The position numbers and the translations under genes are program-made. Below, piece by piece: positions 35,427-44,387 of a stretch of 64,000 bases of DNA (positions are counted from its first letter, which is position 1; each line of letters opens with the position of its first letter). The stretch is taken from the NCBI RefSeq assembly GCF_033446685.1, contig NZ_JAWQLY010000004.1, positions 124,001 through 188,000 of the forward strand, read 5' to 3'. Source of the stretch: Modicisalibacter sp033446685. GTDB lineage: Bacteria > Pseudomonadota > Gammaproteobacteria > Pseudomonadales > Halomonadaceae. Under the pieces are notes generated by a model that worked only from the letters and a program-made list of their open reading frames with translations, was not told where the DNA came from and did no database searches.

Positions 35427-37448
35427 TCATCCGGGGCTGGTGTGCGCCTGGAGTTCGACGGCCGGAACCCGGTCGGCACCCCAGCTTCGATACACATGCC
35501 CGATCACCCGATCGAGCTGCTCCTGGGGAATGTTGGCCAGCTCACCATGCTCCAGCGGGTCGTAGTGGAAGATGTACAGGCGCGAGGCGAACTGCTCGAA
35601 GGGCAGCGATGCCTCGCCGAAGCGCTCGCCACAGCCCGAGGTGCTGACCTTGGTGCCGTCGCCCCAGTCCTGGCCGCTGTCGTTGTTGGGATTGAAGAAG
35701 TAGGCGCGCATCACATCCTGCGGATCCAGGTTGACCCGGAGCAGGGTGATGGCGTGCCAGCCGATGAAGCGCGCCGCGCTGTCGGTCACCGCGATGCCGG
35801 CAGGCTGCGGATGGATTAATGGCTGGTTGCCGTTGTAATAGGGGTGATAGCTGGCATAGAAATGGCGCAGGAACTTCTCGAGATCATGGAGCTGCCCGGT
35901 TTCCACGTCGACGTTGATGCGGAAACCGCGACCGGCCCACCAGCCATGGAATTCGGGATTGACCCAACGGTGAGGATCGCCCTCGCGGCCGATGCAGCGC
36001 CGGCCCATCTCGGCATAAATCCGGTCGAGATGCGGCACGACGATCAGCGACACCGGGTCGAGATCCAGCGGCAGGTTCGAGGCCACGCCGGACAGACTGG
36101 CCATCGACGACAGCGGCATGCCCTCGAAGTGCATGATGATCTCGTCATCGCGGGCCGCCCAGGCGACCATCTGCAGTAGATAGTCGGGGTCGTTGTAGGC
36201 CCACATCGATAGCGCCCGCGCCGACTGGCAGGTCGGGTTGTTGCCCTGGCCGACGCCCAGCGGCAGGCCGAGCATGCACAGTACGCCCTCGAGCAGACGC
36301 GCGCGCGGCGGTACCTCATCGCCATAGGCCATGCGAATGCGCTCCTGCGACCACGCGGAGAGCGGCAGGCCGATTTGGCGCCACAAGGCCGGAGCGACCG
36401 GTGGCTGATAGAGGATGCCGCGTTCGAGCATCAGCGCCAGGCCGTAGACCGCCTGCGGCGTGGCGGCAAAGACGCTCTGTTCGATCAGGGCCTGGATCAG
36501 CTGGCGATAGCACAGCAGGCAGTCGCGGCCGGTGGCCGAAAGTCCCAGCGCTTCGGACAGCAAGTGATCCCCATGCTCGAGCAGGTGCCGCAGGAGCACC
36601 GCATGATAGGCCGAGACCAGCCCGGTATCGTGCATGGCGCGGGCGAAACCGGTGGCCTCGTACTGCAGGGCGCCGCTATCCATCGCCTGTAGGCGCTCGA
36701 GGTAGACCTCGACCCCGGGGTCCTCGCGCGACGCCTGGGTCGCGCCGAACAGGCTGCTGACCAGGCGGTCGGCGCCCTGGCCACTGTTGCCCAGATCGAT
36801 CTCGGGGTTGGCCTGGCAGATGGCGATCTGGGTGATCATGCGCTTGATCGAGTCGACCTGGATCGGGCGCTGCTGAAGGATGCGCCAGATCTCGTCGATC
36901 AACTGGTCGATGACATGCTCGTAGCCGATGGATTCGGCCAGGTACGAAAATAGCGCCCGAGTCAGCAGTGCCAGTCGCCCCTGGGTCTCGCGCTCGACCT
37001 CGCTGGGCGCGGTGAACAGCAGCTCCAGGTTGATCGCCAATACCTGGGTCAGATAGTGGTGGGCCTGTTCGGCCGAGATCAGCGAGTGCTCGTAGCGGCC
37101 ATGGGCCACGGCCAGCAGCCGCAACTCGCTCAGCGCCTCGAGTACCACGGTATCGCTCGCCCCGCTCTGCAGCGAATGCACGGTCAGCGAAGGCACCAGG
37201 ATCTGTGGCTGGGCCCAGTCGGAGCCGTTGAAGACGCCGGCCGCTTCGATCGCCTGGGCGCGTGCCTCGATGGCGGCACAGCCGCCGGGTTGCAGCATCA
37301 CCTTGCGGGCGCTGTCGAAGACCCGGCGTACCTTGCCGGGCTTGGCGAAGTCACGCGCCTTGGCGAGGATCTCGATGGCCTCGTCGAGTTTCGCCAGCAG
37401 ATCGTCCAGCTTGGCGCTGTCCGCAGTATGTTCGTCGTGGCTCGTCAC
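35427..37448 (-). CDS. Uncharacterised 673-residue protein with papain-like catalytic pattern
   Basis: I do not recognise a named family. The N-terminal 380 residues are helical and soluble, without signal peptide or membrane helix. From about residue 395 a papain-like cysteine-peptidase or transglutaminase pattern appears: Q401 and C407 in GQGNNPTCQSA (six residues apart, as Gln and Cys in papain), H565 in GWHAITLL, and N586 or N588 in FFNPNND followed by QDWG. GTG 37448 has AAGGAGCCC upstream. It lies 33 bases after the ATP-grasp gene on the same strand, so they form one operon. A peptidase, transpeptidase or amide-transfer partner of the ligase is likely, but this is inferred. Confidence 0.7.
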   Translation of the reverse strand: MTSHDEHTADSAKLDDLLAKLDEAIEILAKARDFAKPGKVRRVFDSARKVMLQPGGCAAIEARAQAIEAAGVFNGSDWAQPQILVPSLTVHSLQSGASDTVVLEALSELRLLAVAHGRYEHSLISAEQAHHYLTQVLAINLELLFTAPSEVERETQGRLALLTRALFSYLAESIGYEHVIDQLIDEIWRILQQRPIQVDSIKRMITQIAICQANPEIDLGNSGQGADRLVSSLFGATQASREDPGVEVYLERLQAMDSGALQYEATGFARAMHDTGLVSAYHAVLLRHLLEHGDHLLSEALGLSATGRDCLLCYRQLIQALIEQSVFAATPQAVYGLALMLERGILYQPPVAPALWRQIGLPLSAWSQERIRMAYGDEVPPRARLLEGVLCMLGLPLGVGQGNNPTCQSARALSMWAYNDPDYLLQMVAWAARDDEIIMHFEGMPLSSMASLSGVASNLPLDLDPVSLIVVPHLDRIYAEMGRRCIGREGDPHRWVNPEFHGWWAGRGFRINVDVETGQLHDLEKFLRHFYASYHPYYNGNQPLIHPQPAGIAVTDSAARFIGWHAITLLRVNLDPQDVMRAYFFNPNNDSGQDWGDGTKVSTSGCGERFGEASLPFEQFASRLYIFHYDPLEHGELANIPQEQLDRVIGHVYRSWGADRVPAVELQAHTSPG

Positions 37449-37481
37449 AAGGGCTCCTTGTGCCCAGAGGTACGGGCGCGA

Positions 37482-38705
37482 TTATACATAGAAATCCAGC
37501 TCTTCCTGGCGCTTGAGCAGGTCGCGCATGGTGTGCGGATCGTCGCCGAAGAAGTACAGCAGGCCCCAGTGCGTGCCGAACGCCGTCCGCTTGGTGACGG
37601 TTTCCTCGAGCGGCGCGGTCAGTTCATGGGACTCGAAGTAGGGGTGATCCTCGGTCTCTTCGGGCATCTCCAGACGGCTGACCACGCGGCGGCGCGGGTA
37701 GACGCCGAAACAGCCGGCGACGCCCTTGGCATCGACCACTTCGCGGGGGAAGAAGTCGGTGATCTCCTGCTCGGTGGTCTTGGGGTCGAAGGACAAGATC
37801 AGCCCCTGGTAGGCGTTGAAACCGTAGGCCCGTTCGAGGAGTTCGAAGACCTTGAAGCCGGGCGGACGGTAGGCGACCTCGCCGAAGTACATCTCGCCAT
37901 CGCTGGTGACGAAGTATTCCGGGTGGACGAAGCCGAAGTCGATGTCGAAGGTCTTGATCAGCTTCTCGATCTGCCGGGTGATCGACTCGCGGTACTTCTC
38001 GAGCTCGGGGGTTGCCGGGACGAACACCGAGTAGCCCAGGGTCACGTATTCGGAGATATTGAGAAAGCGGATCTTGCCGTTGTGGATCCACGCCTCGACG
38101 GCGAATTCCCAGCCATCGAGATGCGATTCCATGAGTACCGGGAATTCCTCGTCCGGAATGGTATCGACCTCGTCGGGCGTCCGGATCACCCGGTGCCCCA
38201 GGCAGCCGGCCTTGTCGAAGGCCTTGAGGTGGATGGGGTCGTTGGGGTCGCCGTCGAGCTTGAGCAGCGTCTGATTGACGCGTTTGAGAAAGCGGATCAC
38301 GTCGTCTCGGTCGTGCGCTTCCTCGAAGATCCCCACGCGGATGCCGCCCAGTTGAGCGCGCCGCTTCATCAGTGCCTTGTCGCGCAACAGCAGAGCCTGG
38401 CCATACAGGCGCGGATTGTCGAGCAACACCGAATTGATCGCCCCGGCCCACTCCACGGTTTCCTCATAGAGCGGTATCGCAACGTCGACGCCCATCTCCT
38501 TGAGCGTCTCGGCGATTTCCATCGAACGATCGTTGAGACGCTCGAAGTTCCAGGGGACATAGGGGATGTCGTGCTGCTTGCAGTAGTCTTCGGCCCATTC
38601 CGGTGCGACGACCACGTAACGCCGATCGAAGTTGTCGGCGGCCTCGACGGCGTTGAGGCTCCAGCCAAGCAATGCGACATACCCCTTGTTCGGGTTCTTA
38701 TCCAT
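37482..38705 (-). CDS. ATP-grasp domain ligase of unknown substrate
   Basis: The 407-residue soluble protein has an N-terminal Rossmann-like domain (YVALLGWSLNAVEAADNF, where NAVEA is typical) and an ATP-grasp core: FPVLMESHLDGWEFAVEAW for nucleotide binding, and DIDFGFVHPEYFVTSDGEMYFGEVAYRPPG with the metal-binding Glu and basic YRPPG loop. ATP-grasp enzymes couple ATP to amide or thioester bond formation through an acyl phosphate. It is the first gene of a two-gene operon with a papain-like protein. No carrier protein, precursor peptide or exporter is seen next to it. Substrate unknown. Confidence 0.85.
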   Translation of the reverse strand: MDKNPNKGYVALLGWSLNAVEAADNFDRRYVVVAPEWAEDYCKQHDIPYVPWNFERLNDRSMEIAETLKEMGVDVAIPLYEETVEWAGAINSVLLDNPRLYGQALLLRDKALMKRRAQLGGIRVGIFEEAHDRDDVIRFLKRVNQTLLKLDGDPNDPIHLKAFDKAGCLGHRVIRTPDEVDTIPDEEFPVLMESHLDGWEFAVEAWIHNGKIRFLNISEYVTLGYSVFVPATPELEKYRESITRQIEKLIKTFDIDFGFVHPEYFVTSDGEMYFGEVAYRPPGFKVFELLERAYGFNAYQGLILSFDPKTTEQEITDFFPREVVDAKGVAGCFGVYPRRRVVSRLEMPEETEDHPYFESHELTAPLEETVTKRTAFGTHWGLLYFFGDDPHTMRDLLKRQEELDFYV

Positions 38706-38797
38706 GGTCCATGCCCTCCGTGGGCTGTTCGTTGACGATGTTCGTTCCCCCTAGCCTAGACTACAAAGCATGCCTCTTGCTCGTCTCGGGTTTACCC

Positions 38798-38826
38798 TTG
38801 CGAGGGCTAGAGGCCACTGTTATAGT
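38798..38826 (+). promoter_or_regulatory. Extended -10 promoter upstream of the SRP RNA
   Basis: TTGCGA (38798-38803), 17-base spacer, then TGT-TATAGT (-10 at 38821-38826). Predicted start near 38833, about 93 bases before the mature RNA. A second -35-like TTGACG lies at 38875-38880 and may belong to a closer promoter. Confidence 0.5.
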
Positions 38827-38925
38827 GCGCCTCGCGTTCAGGCAAGTCTTTGAACAGACTGCCGGTTCGCGGGATTGACGAAAGGGTTGTGCAGGTATTC
38901 CGCAGGCCCCTCGATCAGTCGTCTA

Positions 38926-39039
38926 TGGTGGCCCTATCGGTCCTCCCGCAACGCTAAACCGCAAACCCCGCCAGGCCCGGAAGGGAGCAACGGTAGTGGT
39001 GGCTGCGTGTGCCGGGATGTGGCTGATGGGGCCGCCTCC
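38926..39039 (+). ncRNA. ffs: Signal recognition particle 4.5S RNA
   Basis: The conserved small bacterial SRP RNA is clear: the apical domain AGGCCCGGAAGGGAGCA with the GGAA tetraloop, the opposite strand GTGTGCCGGGATGT and the internal CCCGCAACGCT. The outer helix pairs GGTGGCCCTAT (about 38928-38938) with ATGGGGCCGCC. It binds Ffh and helps FtsY at the membrane. The ends are set by this helix and may be off by a few bases. Confidence 0.93.
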
Positions 39040-39040
39040 A

Positions 39041-39066
39041 TTTCCGGCCCCGGAAACCTCGCTTTT
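39041..39066 (+). terminator. Probable terminator of ffs
   Basis: Stem TTTCCG/CGGAAA (39041-39046, 39051-39056) with loop GCCC, followed by CCTCGCTTTT. A short stem and modest T-run make it probable rather than certain. Confidence 0.45.
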
Positions 39067-39197
39067 CCCCCCTGCGGCGAACCGCTAGAATAAGTCGATT
39101 CGACGCGAATACATCGTCGCCAAGCGTCGCCACATTGTTCGCGCTATCTTTGGGGGCCTAAGGCCGCCCGACCTAGCCGCAAGGACTTCCGCGCTGC

Positions 39198-41399
39198 ATG
39201 AGCTATCAGGTACTGGCCCGCAAATGGCGGCCGCGCACCTTCCATGAACTGGTTGGTCAGGAGCACGTCCAGCGGGCGTTGATCAACGCCCTCGACCAGG
39301 GGCGTCTTCATCATGCCTATCTGTTCACCGGCACGCGCGGGGTCGGCAAGACCACGTTGGCGCGCATCCTCGCCAAGTGCCTCAACTGCCAGGGTGGCGT
39401 AACCTCGACGCCATGCGGCCAATGCTCGACCTGCCGGGATATCGACGACGGGCGTTTCGTCGACCTGATCGAGGTCGATGCGGCCTCGCGGACCAAGGTC
39501 GAGGATACCCGCGAGCTGCTCGACAACGTGCAATACGCACCGTCGCAGGGACGCTACAAGGTGTACCTCATCGACGAGGTGCACATGCTTTCGACGCACA
39601 GCTTCAATGCGCTGCTCAAGACGCTCGAGGAGCCGCCGCCGCACGTCAAGTTCCTGCTCGCCACGACCGACCCCCAGAAGCTGCCGGTGACCGTGCTGTC
39701 GCGCTGCCTGCAGTTCGCGCTCAAGAACATGCCGCCCGAACGGATCGTCGAGCACCTGGCCAAAGTGCTGGAGGCCGAGTCGGTGCCCTTCGAGGAGCCC
39801 GCGCTGTGGCTGCTGGGCAAGGCCGCCGAGGGCTCGATGCGTGACGCCATGAGCCTGACCGATCAGGCGATCGCCTTCGGTCAGGGCCGCGTCCAGCACG
39901 ACGACGTGGCGGCGATGCTCGGAACGCTGGATCACCGTCACCTAGTGGCGCTGGTCGAGGCGCTGGCCGAGGTCGATGCGGCGCGGGTACTCGCCGAAAT
40001 CGCCAGCCTGGCTGAGCAGGGGCCCGACTTCGCCGGCGTGCTCGACGACCTGACCGGCATCCTGCATCGCCTGGCGATCGCCCAGATGGTGCCCGATGCG
40101 CTCGACAACGGGCATGGCGATCGTGACACCCTGCTGGCGCTGGCGGCACGGTTCACCGCCGAGGACGTTCAGCTCTATTACCAGATCGGCCTGCAGGGGC
40201 GCGGCGACATGGACAGTACGCCGGAGCCGCGCACCGCACTGGAAATGACCCTGCTGCGCATGCTGGCCTTTCGTCCGCAGGGCGTGCCCAAGCCGCCGCA
40301 GACGCCATTGCCGTTGCGTGGCGACTCGACCCCGCAGGCTAACGGCGAGCCGTCGCCCGGCGAGTCGACGCCCGTCGAGGCGGACGCGGGGAGCATGGCG
40401 CAGTCGTCAGCCAGTCGGCGGGAACGCACGTCAGCCTCACGCTCGACGCCGGACGCGCCGAGCGAATCTCCTCAGGCATCCGCCGGGCCGCCCGCCAGCG
40501 GCCCGGTTGCCGAGCGTCCGCCCTGGGAGACTGCCGAGCAGGTGCCTGATCAGGTCCCTGTCGCGCAGGCACCCGCGGCCTCCCAACCGACCGAGCCTCA
40601 GCCGGCGATAGCGCACAATCCGGGCTATCCCGAGCCACGCGAAGAGGCCGCGTTCGACCAGGCCGATGGCTCCCACGAGGCCGCTCCATTGCGCCCTGAA
40701 GGATCGGATGTCGCGGCTCTGGAAGACGCTGAAACGTACCTAGGCGATGAGTACGCGGAGCCAGAGCCCAGCGACGCATCGGAACCCGGCGAAGCATGGC
40801 TCGATACCGGGGAGGCGGCGCCCGGCGAGGGTCTGGCCAGCGAGTCCGTCGTCGATACGCTGACGGCACCGGACATGAGTGCCGACGTGGCGTTGCCACC
40901 CGACACCTCAGCCGTCTCGGCGGACGAGGCCGATGTCGGCTACGCCCAGGCCCATGCGCCCGCCGTCGCGGCCGAGCCGGGTGCCTTCGACCATGCCGAC
41001 TGGCTCGAACTGTTCCCGAGCCTTTCGCTTTCCGGGCTGACCCGCAACCTGGCTGCGCACTGCATGGTCGAGCACGACGATGGCCAGGCGCTGCAGCTGC
41101 GTCTCGACCCCGGCCAGGCGGCGATGAACGCCGAGGTTCATGTCGAGCGGGTGCGCAAGGCGCTGGCGGCGGCAGGCATCGAGCGGCGGGTCAGCATCGA
41201 GCCCGCCGAGTTGCCGGGGGCTATCGAAACCCCCAAGTCGCGTAGCGATCGCGAGGCGCGTGAACGTCATGCCTGGGCGGTTGAAGCGTTGCGCGGTGAC
41301 CCGCATATCCAGGAACTGGAGCAGGCGTTCAGCGCGCGACTGCTCGAACAGACCGTCGCGCCGCAGACCGCTCAAGCCGGGACACCGGCGGCCCAGTAA
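39198..41399 (+). CDS. dnaX: DNA polymerase III subunits gamma/tau
   Basis: The 733-residue clamp-loader subunit has Walker A GTRGVGKTT (45-53), a zinc site from C64, C73, C76 and C79 (CLNC...CGQCSTC), DEVHML and the SRC motif in TVLSRCLQF. Residues about 370-590 are a low-complexity linker rich in Pro, Ala, Glu and Ser. The last part (from WLELFPSLSLSGL) is the tau domain V that contacts the polymerase. I saw no A-rich slippery site like that of E. coli, so a gamma form by frameshift is not supported. First gene of dnaX-ybaB-recR. Confidence 0.96.
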   Translation: MSYQVLARKWRPRTFHELVGQEHVQRALINALDQGRLHHAYLFTGTRGVGKTTLARILAKCLNCQGGVTSTPCGQCSTCRDIDDGRFVDLIEVDAASRTKVEDTRELLDNVQYAPSQGRYKVYLIDEVHMLSTHSFNALLKTLEEPPPHVKFLLATTDPQKLPVTVLSRCLQFALKNMPPERIVEHLAKVLEAESVPFEEPALWLLGKAAEGSMRDAMSLTDQAIAFGQGRVQHDDVAAMLGTLDHRHLVALVEALAEVDAARVLAEIASLAEQGPDFAGVLDDLTGILHRLAIAQMVPDALDNGHGDRDTLLALAARFTAEDVQLYYQIGLQGRGDMDSTPEPRTALEMTLLRMLAFRPQGVPKPPQTPLPLRGDSTPQANGEPSPGESTPVEADAGSMAQSSASRRERTSASRSTPDAPSESPQASAGPPASGPVAERPPWETAEQVPDQVPVAQAPAASQPTEPQPAIAHNPGYPEPREEAAFDQADGSHEAAPLRPEGSDVAALEDAETYLGDEYAEPEPSDASEPGEAWLDTGEAAPGEGLASESVVDTLTAPDMSADVALPPDTSAVSADEADVGYAQAHAPAVAAEPGAFDHADWLELFPSLSLSGLTRNLAAHCMVEHDDGQALQLRLDPGQAAMNAEVHVERVRKALAAAGIERRVSIEPAELPGAIETPKSRSDREARERHAWAVEALRGDPHIQELEQAFSARLLEQTVAPQTAQAGTPAAQ

Positions 41400-41458
41400 G
41401 TACGGCGCCACGACCCGAAGTGCCAACCACGTCAACCGACAGCCACGAGGTGATCGCC

Positions 41459-41785
41459 ATGTTCAAGGGCGGAATGGGCAACCTGATGCAGCAGGCTCAG
41501 GAAATGCAGGAAAAGATGCAGCGCATCCAGGAAGAGATCGCCAAGTCCGAGGTGACCGGCGAAGCCGGCGCCGGGATGATCTCGGTGACCATGAACGGGC
41601 GCCACGACGTCAGCAAGGTGGTCATCGACCCGAGCCTGATGGAAGAGGACAAGGAGATGCTCGAGGATTTGCTGGCCGCCGCGGTCAATGACGCGGTGCG
41701 CAAGGTCGAGACCAGTTCCCGCGCCAAGATGGAGGAAGCCACCGAGGGGCTCAACCTGCCGCCCGGCTTCAAGATGCCGTTCTAA
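41459..41785 (+). CDS. ybaB: YbaB/EbfC nucleoid-associated protein
   Basis: The 108-residue DNA-binding protein begins MFKGGMGNLMQQAQEMQEKMQ, with EVTGEAGAGMISVTMNGRHDV and the terminal LPPGFKMPF typical of the family. ATG 41459 follows GAGGTG. It lies between dnaX and recR, as in most gammaproteobacteria, and its TAA overlaps the recR ATG. Likely dimeric and nucleoid-bound. Confidence 0.95.
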   Translation: MFKGGMGNLMQQAQEMQEKMQRIQEEIAKSEVTGEAGAGMISVTMNGRHDVSKVVIDPSLMEEDKEMLEDLLAAAVNDAVRKVETSSRAKMEEATEGLNLPPGFKMPF

Positions 41786-42390
41786 TGAGCTTTTCACCGC
41801 TGGTCGATCGCTTGCTGGAAGCGTTGCGAGTGTTGCCGGGCGTCGGTCCGCGAACGGCGCAGCGTATGGCGTTGCACCTGCTCGAGCGTGAGCGGGACGG
41901 CGGACGCCGGTTGGTCGAGGTGCTCGGCACGGCGCTCGAGCAAGTCGGCTATTGCCAACGCTGCCGGACGCTCACCGAGGAGCCGACCTGCGTGCTGTGT
42001 CGCAGTGCGCGGCGTGATGGCGCGCTGCTGTGCGTCGTCGAATCGCCGGCCGACATGCTGGCGATCGAGGATGCCGGTGGCTATCACGGCCACTATTTCG
42101 TGCTGCACGGGCATCTCTCGCCACTGGATGGCATCGGGCCCGATGACATCGGTCTCGAGCTGCTCGATGCCCGGCTCGACGAGGGCGGCGTCGAGGAGGT
42201 GATCCTCGCCACCAACCCCACGGTCGAGGGCGAGGCGACCGCACACTACATCGCCGAACAGATCCGCGAGCGCGGCTTGCGGCTGTCGCGTCTGGCCTAT
42301 GGCGTGCCCATGGGCGGCGAGCTCGAATATGTCGACGGCGGCACCCTCAGCCGCGCCTTCAACGGTCGCTTGCCCTTCCAGGGCGACTGA
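41785..42390 (+). CDS. recR: Recombination mediator RecR
   Basis: The 201-residue protein has a helix-hairpin-helix (LRVLPGVGPRTAQRMALHLL), a C4 zinc finger (C57, C60, C69, C72) and a Toprim domain with CVVESPADMLAIEDAG. RecR works with RecO (and RecF) to load RecA on SSB-coated single-strand gaps. Overlaps ybaB by one base. Last gene of the replication-repair operon. Confidence 0.96.
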   Translation: MSFSPLVDRLLEALRVLPGVGPRTAQRMALHLLERERDGGRRLVEVLGTALEQVGYCQRCRTLTEEPTCVLCRSARRDGALLCVVESPADMLAIEDAGGYHGHYFVLHGHLSPLDGIGPDDIGLELLDARLDEGGVEEVILATNPTVEGEATAHYIAEQIRERGLRLSRLAYGVPMGGELEYVDGGTLSRAFNGRLPFQGD

Positions 42391-42422
42391 CCGCTTTCCG
42401 TTTCATCCACCGCAGGACGCTC

Positions 42423-43571
42423 ATGCCCCAGGAACCGATCAGTCACTGGATAGATACCCCCGATGCCCTCGATGCGATCTGCGACGAACTCGCCGACGCC
42501 CGTTGGCTGGCCGTGGACACCGAATTCTTCCGCGAGTCCAGCTTTCATCCGGTGGCCGCGCTGATTCAGCTCTCGGCCGGCGAGCACGCCTACCTGATCG
42601 ACCCGCAGGCACTCGCCGCGACGCCGGCGATATGCCGGCTGCTGGGCCCCGAGGGGCCTGTCAAGCTGCTGCACGCCAGCAGCGAGGACCTCGAAGTGCT
42701 GTTCAACTGGAGCGGGGTGGTAGTGCAGCCGCTGATCGATACCCAACTGGCCCAGGGGTTGCTGTCCGAGGATCCGGCGATCGGCTATCAACGGCTTGTC
42801 GAGCACTGGACCGGCGATAACCTGCCCAAGGACGAGACTCGCTCGGACTGGTTGGTACGACCGCTCAGCGAGGCCCAGTGTCGTTATGCCGCGCTCGACG
42901 TGATCTATCTGCCGACGCTCTGGGAGGCGCAGCGAGAGGCACTGCTCGAACGCCAGCGGCTGACCTGGCTCGAAGCCGACTGCGCCGCGCTGGTGAACCA
43001 GGCGCAGCGCGGCCTGGACAGCGACGGTGAATGGTTTCGCCGCCATCGCCAGCTATGGCGGCTCACGCCGCGTTCGATCGCCGCCTACCAGCGCCTGACC
43101 GCCTGGCGCGAAGCCGAGGTGCGTAGCCGCAATCTGCCGCGCAACTGGCTGGTCAGCGACAAGGTGCTGTTCGCCGTGGCCGAGAGCATGCCGACCAACC
43201 GCTATGAACTGGCGGCCGTGGAGGGCATCAAGCCGAGCCTGGTCAAGCGCGAGGGCGATGTGTTGCTGGGGCTGGTCCGCGCAGCGACGCAGCTCGATGA
43301 AGCCGAATTGCCGCCGGCCCTGCCTTCGCCGCTGTCGGGGCCCTTCAAGAAGCGTTTCAAACTGCTCAAGCGTTGCGTCGGCGAGACTGCCGAGCGACTC
43401 GGCGTGGCACCCGAGGTGTTGGCCCGGCGCCGCGAACTGGAAGCGCTGGTCGCCGCCGATCTCGAGGGCCGGGCATTGCCGCTGCCCGATGGCTGGCGCG
43501 GCGAACTGCTCGCCGAGCAGCTGCGCCAAGCGCTCGATGGCGCCGCTGTCGATGCCCAGGGGACGGTATAG
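42423..43571 (+). CDS. rnd: Ribonuclease D
   Basis: The 382-residue 3'-5' exoribonuclease has the DEDD fold: Exo I motif VDTEFFRE (D32, E34), Exo II around LLHASSEDLEVL, and Exo III in QCRYAALDVIYL. An HRDC-like domain follows (residues about 210-290). It trims tRNA and other stable RNA precursors. ATG 42423 lies 32 bases after recR. The following gene ycgL is 22 bases downstream, as in many gammaproteobacteria. Confidence 0.94.
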   Translation: MPQEPISHWIDTPDALDAICDELADARWLAVDTEFFRESSFHPVAALIQLSAGEHAYLIDPQALAATPAICRLLGPEGPVKLLHASSEDLEVLFNWSGVVVQPLIDTQLAQGLLSEDPAIGYQRLVEHWTGDNLPKDETRSDWLVRPLSEAQCRYAALDVIYLPTLWEAQREALLERQRLTWLEADCAALVNQAQRGLDSDGEWFRRHRQLWRLTPRSIAAYQRLTAWREAEVRSRNLPRNWLVSDKVLFAVAESMPTNRYELAAVEGIKPSLVKREGDVLLGLVRAATQLDEAELPPALPSPLSGPFKKRFKLLKRCVGETAERLGVAPEVLARRRELEALVAADLEGRALPLPDGWRGELLAEQLRQALDGAAVDAQGTV

Positions 43572-43593
43572 CAGGGCCACGAGGATCGCCACG

Positions 43594-43884
43594 ATGGACA
43601 AGCGTTTATGCGAGATATTCCGTAGCCCGCGCAAGGACGAGATGTATCTCTTCGTCGACAAGCGCCAGGGCTTCGACGCGGTGCCCGAGGCGTTGCTCGA
43701 GCGCTTCGGCAAGCCGCAGCCGGTATTGACCCTGCTGCTGGGCCCCGGACGCCGACTGGCGCGGGCCGATGCCAGCGAGGTGCTGGCGGCCATCGCCGAC
43801 AAGGGCTACTACCTGCAGATGCCGCCGGGCAAGGAAGATTATCTGCTCGATCTGTATCGGGTGCCCACCGAATTGCCTGACTAG
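43594..43884 (+). CDS. ycgL: YcgL family protein
   Basis: The 96-residue protein matches the YcgL family: CEIFRSPRKDEMYLFVDKRQG near the start (first Cys included), FGKPQPVLTLLLGPGRRLARA and YYLQMPPGKEDYL. Function unknown. Start ATG 43594 gives the normal length; the listed longer reading from 43204 lies inside rnd in another frame. It is adjacent to rnd and ycgN. Confidence 0.92.
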   Translation: MDKRLCEIFRSPRKDEMYLFVDKRQGFDAVPEALLERFGKPQPVLTLLLGPGRRLARADASEVLAAIADKGYYLQMPPGKEDYLLDLYRVPTELPD

Positions 43885-43924
43885 CCAGTAGGGCCGGAAT
43901 TAGCATCCGGTCGGGAGTGATGAG

Positions 43925-44377
43925 TTGCGAGAGCGTTTCTGGGAGCGCTACCCGCTCGCCGAACTGACCGGCGAGGAGTGGGAAGCGCTATGCGACGGCT
44001 GCGGGCGCTGTTGCCTGCACAAGCTGGAGGACGAGGAGAGCGGTGACATCGCCACGCTGGATGTCGCCTGCCAACTGCTCGATATCAAGGCGTGCCGATG
44101 CGGCGACTATGCCAACCGCAGTGCACGCGTACCCGGCTGCGTGCCGCTGACCCGCGAGCTCGTCGCGCAGTTTCGCTGGCTGCCGTCGAGCTGTGCCTAT
44201 CGCCGCCTCGAGGAGGGGCGAGGATTGGCCGATTGGCATCCGCTGATCTCGGGCGATCCCGGTAGCGTACAGCGTGCCGGGATCGGCGTGGCCAGCTTCG
44301 CGATCGCCGAGGACGCCATCGATGAAGCCGACTGGGAAGACCGCATCATCGACATCCTGTCGATCGACGAGCCGTGA
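43925..44377 (+). CDS. ycgN: YcgN family cysteine-cluster protein
   Basis: The 150-residue product has the UPF0260 cysteine pattern: CDGCGRCCLHKLED, CQLLDIKACRCGDYANR and PGCVPLT, likely a metal or Fe-S site. Function unknown. No ATG or GTG is available in this frame near the family N-terminus; TTG 43925 with GGGAG (43913-43917) is the likely start. Third gene of rnd-ycgL-ycgN. Confidence 0.9.
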   Translation: MRERFWERYPLAELTGEEWEALCDGCGRCCLHKLEDEESGDIATLDVACQLLDIKACRCGDYANRSARVPGCVPLTRELVAQFRWLPSSCAYRRLEEGRGLADWHPLISGDPGSVQRAGIGVASFAIAEDAIDEADWEDRIIDILSIDEP

Positions 44378-44387
44378 TTTCGCTGGG

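Noticed and set aside
37056..38735. 559-codon frame opposite the ATP-grasp/papain-like operon
   Set aside because: It spans both genes and the gap antisense and lacks an RBS; the reverse-strand genes have RBS and motifs.
39198..41399. Programmed frameshift in dnaX
   Set aside because: No A-run slippery sequence with a following stem was seen in the expected region.
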